7,077 nt of DNA from Clostridia bacterium (GTDB lineage Bacteria > Bacillota > Clostridia > Oscillospirales > CAG-272): NCBI GenBank assembly GCA_017420845.1, contig JAFQOC010000363.1, positions 1 to 7,077 on the forward strand, in the 5' to 3' direction. Under the pieces are notes generated by a model. The model saw only the letters and a program-made list of their open reading frames with translations, was not told the origin of the DNA and ran no database searches. The position numbers and the translations under genes are program-made. This document shows, piece after piece, positions 1 to 6,594 of this stretch (position 1 is the stretch's first letter; the number at the start of each line of letters is the position of its first letter).

Positions 1-782
1 ACACGCGGAAATGGTACGAGAATCTGTTCACCGCTTACAGGAGCAACCCCACGGTGACGGTGCGCCTCCCCGCTGACACCTATATCTCCCTGTACGCCAA
101 AACCTCCAGCGGGCGCATCGAGGTGGACGGCGCCTTTACCTTCCGTGAGGACGTGACCCTTGACGTTTCCAGCGGTGCGGTGGTCATGGCCGCCTCGGTA
201 GAGGGGCATACCCGGGTGGAGGCCACCAGCGGAAGTGTCCGCCTGTCGGGTAAGGCGGGAGAGCTCACCGCCCGTAACGGAAGCGGAAGCCTTACCGCGG
301 ACGGCTTGACCGTGGCGGGAGCGGCAACCGTGTCCTCCACCAGCGGTCGTGTGGAAATGGAAAACGCCGCGGTGGGCTCTCTGTCCGTCAACGTGGGAAG
401 CGGAAGCATGAAGCTGGAGGATCTGACCGTCACCGACTCCCTGACGGTGGGAACCATCAGCGGTGGCCTGCACCTCAGCCGCGTCACCTGCGGCTCCCTC
501 GCCATAGAAACCACCAGCGGCGGCATCGACCTCACCGACACCGCCGTCACGACCCACCTTCAGGCCAAGACCACCAGCGGCGGTATCCGCTTCACCCGCG
601 CCGACGCCGCCACCCTGAACCTGAAAACCACCAGCGGCTCGGTCAGCGGCTCCCTGCTCACCCCCAAGATCTTCTACACCGACACCACCTCGGGCTCGGT
701 GGACGTCCCCAAGTCCACCGAGGGCGGTCTCTGCGAGATCAGGACCACCAGCGGCAGTATCCGCATCACGGTTGGGGAGTAA
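1..782 (+). CDS. DUF4097-type beta-solenoid protein, 3' part (5' end outside window)
   Basis: The reading frame is open from base 3 and the first in-window start (GTG at 54) lies inside a conserved-looking segment, RKWYENLF followed by VTVRLPADTY, so the true start is upstream and the gene is partial. The protein is built of about twelve repeats of 18-21 residues, each centred on a T/S-S-G motif followed by alternating hydrophobic residues (for example KTSSGRIEV, ETTSGGIDL, RTTSGSIRI). This is the pattern of the DUF4097 single-stranded right-handed beta-helix family. DUF4097 genes in Firmicutes commonly sit behind PadR-type regulator and DUF1700 membrane protein genes; that is family knowledge and the neighbours are not visible. 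The biochemical role is unknown, with cell-envelope stress or surface functions usually guessed. Neighbouring repeats share near-identical DNA (ACCACCAGCGGC recurs around 510, 570 and 628), suggesting recent repeat duplication. It ends in TAA at 780-782 with no clear terminator after it. Confidence 0.85.
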   Translation, partial: TRKWYENLFTAYRSNPTVTVRLPADTYISLYAKTSSGRIEVDGAFTFREDVTLDVSSGAVVMAASVEGHTRVEATSGSVRLSGKAGELTARNGSGSLTADGLTVAGAATVSSTSGRVEMENAAVGSLSVNVGSGSMKLEDLTVTDSLTVGTISGGLHLSRVTCGSLAIETTSGGIDLTDTAVTTHLQAKTTSGGIRFTRADAATLNLKTTSGSVSGSLLTPKIFYTDTTSGSVDVPKSTEGGLCEIRTTSGSIRITVGE

Positions 783-851
783 GGGGAAACAGAAGACGGA
801 GGACGGAAAATACCCAAAACGCGAAAAATTGTGGAAAATGCGCTGAAATTC

Positions 852-880
852 TTGACTTTTGGGCGATTGTATGGTATCAT
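852..880 (+). promoter_or_regulatory. Sigma-A promoter for the small membrane protein gene
   Basis: The -35 box TTGACT (852-857) and the -10 box TATCAT (875-880) are separated by exactly 17 bp. Transcription should start near 887, giving a leader of about 84 nt before the ATG at 971. The site lies after the upstream gene's stop, and no competing promoter is visible. Confidence 0.8.
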
Positions 881-895
881 GAGAGCGACAAGGCT

Positions 896-912
896 CGAAA
901 AGGTGCTTTTCG
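896..912 (+). promoter_or_regulatory. Small hairpin in the 5' leader of the membrane protein gene
   Basis: CGAAAA (896-901) pairs with TTTTCG (907-912) around a five-base loop, roughly 10 nt after the predicted transcription start. It could stabilise the mRNA 5' end. It has no downstream U-run of terminator type and I do not recognise a riboswitch in the leader. Confidence 0.35.
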
Positions 913-970
913 GTGTGTGCCGACGGGGCTTTGCGAATACATTTTCATTTTATCATGAAGGAGATTAAAC

Positions 971-1198
971 ATGGATAACAACAATCTTGCTCGCTTCCTG
1001 CTGACCTTCTTCCTTGGTTGGATCGGCAGCCTGATTATCAATCACACCTCCCTGAAGCCCGCCGGCTACACCTGCAGAACCGGTGCTTACCTGCTTCTGG
1101 GTATCATTACCTTAAGCATCTATCCTCTGGTCGCTTCCATCTGCAACTTCACCTTCGATCCCTCCAAGGAGAAGAACATCGGTTACAAGAAGGACTGA
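971..1198 (+). CDS. Small two-helix membrane protein (TM2-like), hypothetical
   Basis: This is a 75-residue protein with two predicted membrane segments, about residues 6-24 and 38-58. They are joined by a short polar turn containing SLKPAGY and followed by a charged tail (DPSKEKNIGYKKD). The first helix has an FLGWIG pattern and the second contains GIITLSIYPLVA, which recalls the TM2 class of small membrane proteins, although the classical TM2 signature is not complete. The start is fixed by AAGGAG at 958-963, seven bases before the ATG. The gene is monocistronic, with its own promoter at 852-880 and a strong terminator at 1285-1318. Role unknown; TM2-like proteins are generally small inner-membrane proteins of undefined function. 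Overlapping frames in this interval have no RBS and are shadows. Confidence 0.85.
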   Translation: MDNNNLARFLLTFFLGWIGSLIINHTSLKPAGYTCRTGAYLLLGIITLSIYPLVASICNFTFDPSKEKNIGYKKD

Positions 1199-1213
1199 TC
1201 CTTGTACTCTACG

Positions 1214-1275
1214 GGCTTACCGCTCTACACCGAGATCGTGGCCGTTCCGTCCGGGCGATTGCCCTTGGGTAAGCC
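1214..1275 (+). other. Structured 3' region upstream of the terminator
   Basis: GGCTTACC (1214-1221) is exactly complementary to GGTAAGCC (1268-1275). Nested inside is GGGC-GATT-GCCC (1253-1264). Together they can form a closed domain with an inner hairpin directly before the terminator hairpin. This could be an mRNA-stabilising 3' UTR or the body of a small 3'-derived RNA; the sequence alone does not decide. Confidence 0.35.
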
Positions 1276-1284
1276 TCCTCATAG

Positions 1285-1318
1285 AAAACGTCCGCGTTTT
1301 TTCGCGGGCGTTTTTTTT
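1285..1318 (+). terminator. Intrinsic terminator of the small membrane protein gene
   Basis: A 12-bp stem (AAAACGTCCGCG, 1285-1296, with CGCGGGCGTTTT, 1303-1314; one G-T pair) closes a T6 loop and runs into eight consecutive T residues (1311-1318). It lies 86 bp after the stop codon of the 971-1198 gene. Confidence 0.92.
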
Positions 1319-1399
1319 GAAAGGGCTAAATCCGCCCGGTGTTGACAGGCGTGGAAGGAGCTCTGACAGCGAGGCCATGCGGGGCGGTGTGACCCTGTC

Positions 1400-1427
1400 T
1401 TCATACCCGCTTCACAGACTCTTCACA
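1400..1427 (+). promoter_or_regulatory. Three TTCAyA direct repeats on an 11-bp period (candidate response-regulator box)
   Basis: TTCATA (1400-1405), TTCACA (1411-1416) and TTCACA (1422-1427) are spaced exactly 11 bp apart, one helical turn. The layout resembles the Bacillus subtilis PhoP box (TT[ACT]ACA units separated by about 5 bp) and other OmpR-family tandem sites. The cluster ends about 100 bp upstream of the -35 box at 1527, which is further than classical activator sites, and no regulator gene is visible here, so the assignment is tentative. Confidence 0.3.
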
Positions 1428-1526
1428 GCGGCGTTTTCTTTTGCCCAAAGGGGTGGCCGGCTTTTGTTCCTTCCGCCAAAACTGTTGGGATCAAATTGGG
1501 CATGTCTACGAATTTTTTGCGAGTTA

Positions 1527-1555
1527 TTGACAGGATCGGGGAAAAATGCTATAAT
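1527..1555 (+). promoter_or_regulatory. Perfect-consensus sigma-A promoter of the CotH lipoprotein gene
   Basis: TTGACA (1527-1532) and TATAAT (1550-1555) are separated by 17 bp. Transcription should start near 1562, giving a leader of about 100 nt before the ATG at 1665. Confidence 0.9.
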
Positions 1556-1560
1556 GAATT

Positions 1561-1664
1561 GGTTAATCATAACCTCAAAAAACAGCGCTGAGATCATCAT
1601 TTGAGTATTCGAATTGCAAATAGAATCGCAAGGAACCCGGTTCCGGAAAGCGTAGGTATCTCCC
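1561..1664 (+). promoter_or_regulatory. Leader of the CotH gene with two hairpins and a weak ribosome binding site
   Basis: GGTTA-ATCA-TAACC (1561-1574) would fold at the extreme 5' end of the transcript. GGAAC (1632-1636) pairs with GTTCC (1640-1644) shortly before the start codon. There is no AAGGAG-type element; the best candidates are GGAAAG (1645-1650, 14 bases before ATG) and AGG (1654-1656, 8 bases before ATG). An in-frame stop (TAG, 1653-1655) rules out an upstream start. A perfect promoter paired with a poor RBS suggests that translation is the limiting step. Confidence 0.4.
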
Positions 1665-4600
1665 ATGAAGCACATTATCGCCAAGAAGTATTCACTTTGG
1701 CTCCTGGCTGCTCTGCTGGTGCTGATCCTGTCGGTCACTTTACTGACGGCCTGTGAGTCTTCCGGTGGCGGAACGACGACCTCTGACAGCACCACGGCTG
1801 ACGGAGCAGAATCCCCCGCTCCCACCGATCCCGACGGAAGCACCCGTGAGCCTGACAGCTCCACCGCGGAGCCCGTAGATACGGACGACACGGATTCCAC
1901 CGATCCCACCGACACCCTGACCGAGGCTCCCACCGCGGAGCCCACCGAGCCTCCCGTTATTACTCTGCCTGCCGACGACACGGCCGCTGAGCCCCAGGAG
2001 ACCGAGGAGGAGACCCTGCCCTACGATCCCGACCTGCACCCCGGTGACGCCTCTCTGTACAAGGGTGTGCTGATCCACTCGGTCTACGGCACGGGCAAGA
2101 AGGGTGCCGAGGCTCTCATGTCCAACGGCTACGTTCAGCTCTACAACAACAGCGACAAGGACATTTCCCTGGCCGGCGCGTCCCTTTACTACAAGAGCGA
2201 CGGAGCCAACCCCTTTGACCAGTTCGTGTTTCCCGCCGAGGCCGTGATCCCTGCGGGGGGCTACTATCTGGTCCGCGCCAATTCTCCCACCGACTTTGAT
2301 CCCGCCAAGGCGGTCATGAAGGTGGAGCATTGCGACGCTGAATGGGACGTGTACCTGGATAATAAGGAGATCCGCCTCCTGCTGGCCCCCTCGGGCTGGA
2401 GCATTGGCCGTGATGAGGATATCACGGTCTTCGACGACGCCGTTTCGATTTTCGTAGCCACCATGGAGTATCACTCCTCTGTCTACGCTCTGTACGATCT
2501 CTCCCGCAACAAGGTGGCGGTTCGCACCGCCATGGAGGACTACAGCGGATACCATACCGTGAATCTGACCCGCTCCGCTACTCCCGAGCTCCGCGATCTG
2601 CGCACCCGTACCTCGGGCGGCGCCGTCAACGAGGTGGTCGGCTCCATGCTCAATGAGGTCATCTTCTCCTACGACGCGGGCATTTACGATAAGGCCTTCA
2701 TTCTGAACCTGTCGGCTCAGAGCGGGTACACCATCTACTACACCACCGATGGCTCCGACCCCTCCCTGTCCTCCAACCGCAACCGCAAGGCCTACACCAC
2801 GGGCATCATGCTCAGCGACACCTCGGCTATGGGCTGGGGTCCCCTGACCCGTTCCTGGTCTTCTCCCTCCGTCTCCACCCAGGTGGGTGCCCACGTTATC
2901 AAGGCCTACGCCACCAACGGCACCGAGTCTACCGACGTTTTCACCAATACCTACTTCATCACCGACGATCTGGAGAAGTACGGCGTGTCCATCATGTCCT
3001 TCTCCCTGCCCAAGGACGAGGTCATCGGCTCCCAGGGCTTCTACAACAATTTCCTGCTTACGGGTGCCATCACGGGCGAGCGCCGCAGAGGCGTGGGCAT
3101 CATGGAGGTCTTTGACCCCACCGGCGAGCGGGTGGGTAACTCCCGCGTGGAGATGGCGGTCAGCGGCAACGGCTCCTCGGGCTGGGGCATGAAGTCCCTG
3201 CGTATCTACCTTAAGGGCGCCATGAATCAGGACTGCGGTTTGGAGTCCAATCTCAACTACGACATCTTCGGCGGCGCGGCCAAGGATTCCCGGGGACAGG
3301 CCATCACCTCCTTCTCCCGCTTCATGATCCGCAATTCGGGTAACGACTGCGGTACCTCCTACATCCGCGACGCCTTCATGCAGGCTACCGCCGACGGGCT
3401 GAAGGTGGACTACATGGCCACCACCTCCACCCTGGTCTTCATCAACGGCGAGTTCTGGGGCGTGTACAATTTCCGCGAGCGTTACTCTCCCGAGTACGTG
3501 GAGAGCCATTACGGCGTGAATAAGGACAGCGTCACCGTCATTGAGAGCGACTACAGCCAGGTGCATACCAACACCAACGCCGACTTTGTGGTCTCCTCGG
3601 GCGTGGAGGGGGATCAGGATCCCTTCAACCAGATGGTGCAGTACATGCGCCAGCACAATCTGGCCGAGCAGCAGCACTACGACTATATCGCCTCCCAGAT
3701 GGATATCGATTCCTTCATTGATATGTGGGTGGTGCGCCTCTTCTACGTGGCCCGCGACTGGCCCGAGAACAACATCAAGGTCTGGCGCAACAAGAACCCC
3801 GACGATCCCTCGGGTGTGGATACCAAGTGGCATTTTACCCTGCTCGACCTGGATATGGGCCTGTCCTTCTACGATTTCACCACCGAGCGGGAGAACTTCT
3901 TCTGGGCCTTTGACAGCAACTCGGTCTGCGGGACCATGATGCGCGCCCTCATGAAGAACCAGGGCTTCAAGAACCAATTCCTGACCCGTTACTTCGATGT
4001 GGTGAGCAACCACATGACCCCCGAGTATCTGTCCGCCGTCTTTGAGGAGATGTACGCCGAGAGAGATCCCCTCATGTCCCTCCAGCAGGGCCGTTGGAAC
4101 TCCGACGCGGGCTTCACCTACTCCAGGTGGCAGACCGAGGCCTCCAAGATCCGCAGCTTCATCCAGAACCGTATTCCTTACGCTCTGGATCACTTCTACC
4201 ATTACTTCGGTGTCTCCGAGGATGATCTGGCGCACCTGACCCAGAAGCGGGTCACCGTCAGCTTCCATGCGGGCCGCACTGACGTTACCATCAACGGCGA
4301 GGCCATCGAGAACGGCACCGTCATCAAGCTGGAGCAGGGAGAGACAAAGACTCTGCATATTATCGCCACCGCCAAGGAGGGCTACGTGGTCACGGGCATC
4401 ACCTTCACCGACAAGGAAGGAAACGTCCATGCCGTGGAGGGCTCTCAGGTCGTCCTCAAGGTGGGACAGGCGGGCTCGGTTTCCATCACCACTAAGAAGC
4501 TGGTGGAGGATCCCGATGCGGTCAAGAATACCACCATCGTTGCGGGTGCCACCTATATGTTCTACCTGACCGGCGACGGCGATCTCTACGCCTGGGGCGA

Positions 4601-5570
4601 TAACCGCTACGGCGTGCTGGGCCTGGGCGCTACCCCCGCCGTGGTGGATACGCCTACCTTCGTTATGAGCGGTGTGGCCAAGGTGGTCACTTCCGCCGCC
4701 AACGCTTACGAGAACGGGGATACCACCTTCTCCACCGCCATTCTTACTACTGACGGCCGTCTCTTTACGGTGGGCCGCAACACCTGCGGTCAGCTCTGCC
4801 GCAACGGCCAGAGCGACGACGCCACCCTGGGCGAGGTCGATTTGGACTTCAAGGTCGCCGACGTCTCCCTGGGCCACGATCACCTTCTGATCGTGGATGA
4901 GGACGGTAACCTCTGGGGTATCGGCTCCAATGCCTACGGCGCTTTGGGTACTACCAATCTGGGCGGGAACGTCACCTCCCTTGTCAAGCTGGACACATGC
5001 GTGGCCTTTGCCTCGGCGGGCCGTCGCTCCACCGTCTACGTCAAGAACGACGGCACTCTGTGGGGTGTGGGCGACAACCGCTGGAAGAAGATGTCCCAGA
5101 ATCACGGGGACCAGATCCATACCCCCATTCAGATCCATAAGGACATCGAGTATCTGGATTCGGGCGAGCACCAGGTGCTGGCCGTGGATCATACGGGTCA
5201 GCTCTACTACTCAGGCTGGCGCACCCTTCACGGCTTCAACCAGGGCGGCGGGAATAATCCCACCTTCGTCCCCGTGATGAAGAACGTCAAGAAGGCGGAT
5301 ATCTACTTCGGTAACATGGTCATCCTCTCCGAGGACGGCAAGGCTTACGTCTACGGCCTCAATACCGAGAACGGCCTGGGCGATAGCGCCTACACCGACG
5401 GTACCCCCAGACAGGTGCTGGAGGGTGTCCTGGACATAGCCGCGGGCTACGGCTTCACCGCCTACCTCATGGAGGATGGCACCGTCCGCATCCAGGGCAA
5501 CAACGGCTACGGCCAGGCGGGTAACGGCACCGTCGGCGGTACCGTGCAGATGGCCGAGGCGGGTGTCTGA
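1665..5570 (+). CDS. Surface lipoprotein: lamin-tail-like, chitobiase-C-like, CotH kinase and seven-repeat RCC1 propeller
   Basis: A 1301-residue secreted protein. Residues 1-30 are a lipoprotein signal ending in lipobox LTAC (Cys30), followed by a Thr/Asp/Pro/Glu-rich stalk to about 120. Residues 125-315 resemble a lamin-tail domain, and 330-430 contain YYTTDGSDPS, the hallmark of chitobiase/hexosaminidase C-terminal domains. About 440-848 is a CotH domain with RNSGND at 556-561, RD at 568-569, FINGEFWGVYNFRE at 592-605 and LLDLDMG at 726-732 (Asp728/Asp730, likely metal ligands). About 860-946 looks like a beta domain. Residues 955-1301 hold seven RCC1-type motifs at 974, 1033, 1083, 1132, 1180, 1227 and 1274, a full propeller. 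Bacillus CotH is an atypical protein kinase acting on spore coat proteins; here the enzyme would act outside the membrane on an unknown substrate, with the propeller and beta domains perhaps binding partners or glycans. Some CotH-like secreted proteins may be inactive. Start: only ATG after an in-frame TAG; RBS weak. Confidence 0.9.
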   Translation: MKHIIAKKYSLWLLAALLVLILSVTLLTACESSGGGTTTSDSTTADGAESPAPTDPDGSTREPDSSTAEPVDTDDTDSTDPTDTLTEAPTAEPTEPPVITLPADDTAAEPQETEEETLPYDPDLHPGDASLYKGVLIHSVYGTGKKGAEALMSNGYVQLYNNSDKDISLAGASLYYKSDGANPFDQFVFPAEAVIPAGGYYLVRANSPTDFDPAKAVMKVEHCDAEWDVYLDNKEIRLLLAPSGWSIGRDEDITVFDDAVSIFVATMEYHSSVYALYDLSRNKVAVRTAMEDYSGYHTVNLTRSATPELRDLRTRTSGGAVNEVVGSMLNEVIFSYDAGIYDKAFILNLSAQSGYTIYYTTDGSDPSLSSNRNRKAYTTGIMLSDTSAMGWGPLTRSWSSPSVSTQVGAHVIKAYATNGTESTDVFTNTYFITDDLEKYGVSIMSFSLPKDEVIGSQGFYNNFLLTGAITGERRRGVGIMEVFDPTGERVGNSRVEMAVSGNGSSGWGMKSLRIYLKGAMNQDCGLESNLNYDIFGGAAKDSRGQAITSFSRFMIRNSGNDCGTSYIRDAFMQATADGLKVDYMATTSTLVFINGEFWGVYNFRERYSPEYVESHYGVNKDSVTVIESDYSQVHTNTNADFVVSSGVEGDQDPFNQMVQYMRQHNLAEQQHYDYIASQMDIDSFIDMWVVRLFYVARDWPENNIKVWRNKNPDDPSGVDTKWHFTLLDLDMGLSFYDFTTERENFFWAFDSNSVCGTMMRALMKNQGFKNQFLTRYFDVVSNHMTPEYLSAVFEEMYAERDPLMSLQQGRWNSDAGFTYSRWQTEASKIRSFIQNRIPYALDHFYHYFGVSEDDLAHLTQKRVTVSFHAGRTDVTINGEAIENGTVIKLEQGETKTLHIIATAKEGYVVTGITFTDKEGNVHAVEGSQVVLKVGQAGSVSITTKKLVEDPDAVKNTTIVAGATYMFYLTGDGDLYAWGDNRYGVLGLGATPAVVDTPTFVMSGVAKVVTSAANAYENGDTTFSTAILTTDGRLFTVGRNTCGQLCRNGQSDDATLGEVDLDFKVADVSLGHDHLLIVDEDGNLWGIGSNAYGALGTTNLGGNVTSLVKLDTCVAFASAGRRSTVYVKNDGTLWGVGDNRWKKMSQNHGDQIHTPIQIHKDIEYLDSGEHQVLAVDHTGQLYYSGWRTLHGFNQGGGNNPTFVPVMKNVKKADIYFGNMVILSEDGKAYVYGLNTENGLGDSAYTDGTPRQVLEGVLDIAAGYGFTAYLMEDGTVRIQGNNGYGQAGNGTVGGTVQMAEAGV

Positions 5571-5590
5571 TTCCATTTTCTCAACAAGTC

Positions 5591-5628
5591 TCACCGCATT
5601 GGGCTTCTTAAAAGCTCCGATGCGGTGA
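5591..5628 (+). terminator. Long hairpin between the CotH and HPr-kinase-like genes (weak or partial terminator)
   Basis: TCACCGCAT (5591-5599) pairs perfectly with ATGCGGTGA (5620-5628). The stem continues inward for seven more pairs with one bulged C (5615) to a five-base loop (5607-5611). The following tract, CTATTTCTTCCC, is only loosely T-rich, so this may be an attenuator or an mRNA processing/stability element rather than a full stop. The next gene has no evident promoter, which favours partial read-through. Confidence 0.5.
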
Positions 5629-5656
5629 CGCTATTTCTTCCCGAAAGGAGTATTCC

Positions 5657-6385
5657 ATGTACGAGCTCTCCCTCCTGCTGGCGGATTACAGGATTCTGAT
5701 CCGCGCCCACCATGAATACGCGGTCCACCAATGCAGGGCTTATTCCCTCCCCACTCCCCTCGCGCCTGAGGAGGCTGACCTGATCGTGCAGGTATCCCGG
5801 GACGAGATCAAGGCCGAGCAGGCGGGCACCCCCGTTCATCTGTCCGACGGCTACTGTGAAAGCGTTTGCATCTATCGGGCCATCTGCCGCCGTCTTCCTT
5901 TGCTGGGCGGTATGCTCCTCCACTCCGCCGTTATTACCGACGGTACCCACGGCTTTGCCTTCACCGCCTCCAGCGGCACGGGAAAAACTACCCACGTCAG
6001 GATGTGGCGGGAGGCCTTTGGCGAGGAGATCCGGGTGGTCAACGGCGATAAGCCCCTGATCCGCAAGCGGGACGGGGTCTGGTACGCTTACGGCACGCCC
6101 TGGTGCGGTAAGGAGGGGTGGAACAGCAATACCTCGGTGCCCCTCGCTGCCGTCTGCTTCCTCCGCCGTGGTGAGACCAATGCCATTGCGCCCTATGACA
6201 CCGCCGCCGCCGTCACCGAGATATTCCCGCAGCTCCTGATCCCCGAGGATCCTGCTGCCCTTGCGGCTACTCTGGAGCTTCTGGACGACCTGCTGGCCTC
6301 CGTCCCCCTCTACGAGCTTTTCTGTACCGTTTCTCCGGAGGCCGCCCACGTGGCTCGTTCGGGTATGACACCCCCCGTCTCCTGA
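5657..6385 (+). CDS. HPr kinase / PEP-carboxykinase-like P-loop protein
   Basis: This is a 242-residue protein with no signal peptide or membrane segment, so it is predicted cytoplasmic. A P-loop, ASSGTGKTT (residues 104-112), lies after a hydrophobic strand. It is followed by VVNGDKPLI, with Asp131 in a Walker B-like position, and then GTPWCGKEG. The C-terminal stretch PLYELFCTVSPEAAHVA is typical of small clostridial HprK-like proteins. HprK folds phosphorylate Ser in HPr, and relatives phosphorylate lasso-peptide precursors (ThcoK type) or accompany radical-SAM peptide cassettes (ScmC type); these are family facts. I see no peptide precursor, PqqD or transporter gene here, so the substrate is unknown. 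AAAGGAG (5644-5650) sits six bases before the ATG. It lies 86 bp after the CotH gene on the same strand with no visible promoter of its own, so the two may be co-transcribed through the hairpin at 5591-5628. Such proteins are sometimes mislabelled PEP carboxykinase. Confidence 0.78.
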   Translation: MYELSLLLADYRILIRAHHEYAVHQCRAYSLPTPLAPEEADLIVQVSRDEIKAEQAGTPVHLSDGYCESVCIYRAICRRLPLLGGMLLHSAVITDGTHGFAFTASSGTGKTTHVRMWREAFGEEIRVVNGDKPLIRKRDGVWYAYGTPWCGKEGWNSNTSVPLAAVCFLRRGETNAIAPYDTAAAVTEIFPQLLIPEDPAALAATLELLDDLLASVPLYELFCTVSPEAAHVARSGMTPPVS

Positions 6386-6406
6386 CCCATCCGAAATGTT
6401 GCGTAT

Positions 6407-6428
6407 TTTTTCAAGGATTTTTGAAAAA
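6407..6428. other. AT-rich hairpin just upstream of the tRNA promoter
   Basis: TTTTTCAA (6407-6414) pairs with TTGAAAAA (6421-6428) around a six-base loop, five bases before the -35 box. No T-run follows the stem on either strand, so it is not a convincing terminator. The A/T tracts might act as an UP-like element for the tRNA promoter. Confidence 0.35.
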
Positions 6429-6432
6429 GTAC

Positions 6433-6461
6433 TTGACAAAAGGAAGGGTATCGTGTATAAT
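6433..6461 (+). promoter_or_regulatory. Perfect-consensus sigma-A promoter of the tRNA gene
   Basis: TTGACA (6433-6438) and TATAAT (6456-6461) are separated by 17 bp. The start should be near 6468, leaving a 5' leader of about 35 nt before the mature tRNA at 6503, to be removed by RNase P. Confidence 0.92.
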
Positions 6462-6502
6462 ATACTGCGTGAGTTCTGCAAACGGTCGCTCACACAGTAC
6501 AC

Positions 6503-6594
6503 GGAGATGTACTCAAGAGGCCGAAGAGGCGCCCCTGCTAAGGGTGTAGGTCGGGTTAACCGGCGCGAGAGTTCAAATCTCTCCATCTCCGCCA
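6503..6594 (+). tRNA. tRNA-Ser, anticodon GCU
   Basis: It is 92 nt including an encoded CCA (6592-6594). The acceptor stem is GGAGATG (6503-6509) with CATCTCC (6584-6590), and the discriminator base is G (6591). The anticodon stem CGCCC/GGGTG (one G-T pair) encloses loop CTGCTAA with anticodon GCT at 6537-6539. A long variable arm, as in class II tRNAs, precedes the T arm (GAGAG, loop TTCAAAT 6572-6578, CTCTC). It reads AGC/AGU serine codons. The 3' half is also part of a very long inverted repeat with downstream sequence. Confidence 0.96.

Larger units (their letters stand above)
1199..1664. other. 466-bp gene-free gap between the small membrane protein and the CotH lipoprotein genes
   Basis: From left to right it contains a structured 3' region (1214-1275), an intrinsic terminator (1285-1318), a cluster of TTCAyA repeats (1400-1427), a perfect-consensus promoter (1527-1555) and a leader of about 100 nt. 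An open frame runs from 1317 to 1604, but it begins in the terminator T-tract, reads through the promoter and has no well-placed RBS, so I do not call it a gene. I see nothing else between about 1430 and 1526. Confidence 0.7.

Noticed and set aside
80..550. Minus-strand open frame opposite the DUF4097 gene
   Set aside because: It is a shadow of the repetitive solenoid codons; the translation is Pro/Val/Arg-rich with no recognisable motif.
887..970. A riboswitch in the leader of the small membrane protein gene
   Set aside because: Only one short hairpin is visible, with no recognisable aptamer core or expression-platform terminator.
1342..1370. TTGACA at 1342-1347 as a second promoter
   Set aside because: The bases 17 bp downstream (GACAGC) bear no resemblance to a -10 box.
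1317..1604. 95-codon plus-strand frame (or 76 codons from ATG 1377) in the intergenic gap
   Set aside because: It begins in a terminator T-tract and reads through the TTCAyA repeats and the full TTGACA/TATAAT promoter. There is no RBS at usable spacing and no recognisable protein.
1740..5192. Very long minus-strand open frame (1150 codons) antisense to the CotH gene
   Set aside because: It mirrors the strong C/G third-position bias of the plus-strand gene, has low-complexity Gly/Val/His/Asp-rich composition without domains, and lacks a promoter or RBS. The plus strand has clear domain motifs throughout.
5657..6385. True HPr kinase (hprK) or a metabolic PEP carboxykinase
   Set aside because: At 242 residues it lacks the N-terminal domain of hprK and the size and full active site of PEPCK; it fits the small HprK-like relatives better, so no gene symbol is given.
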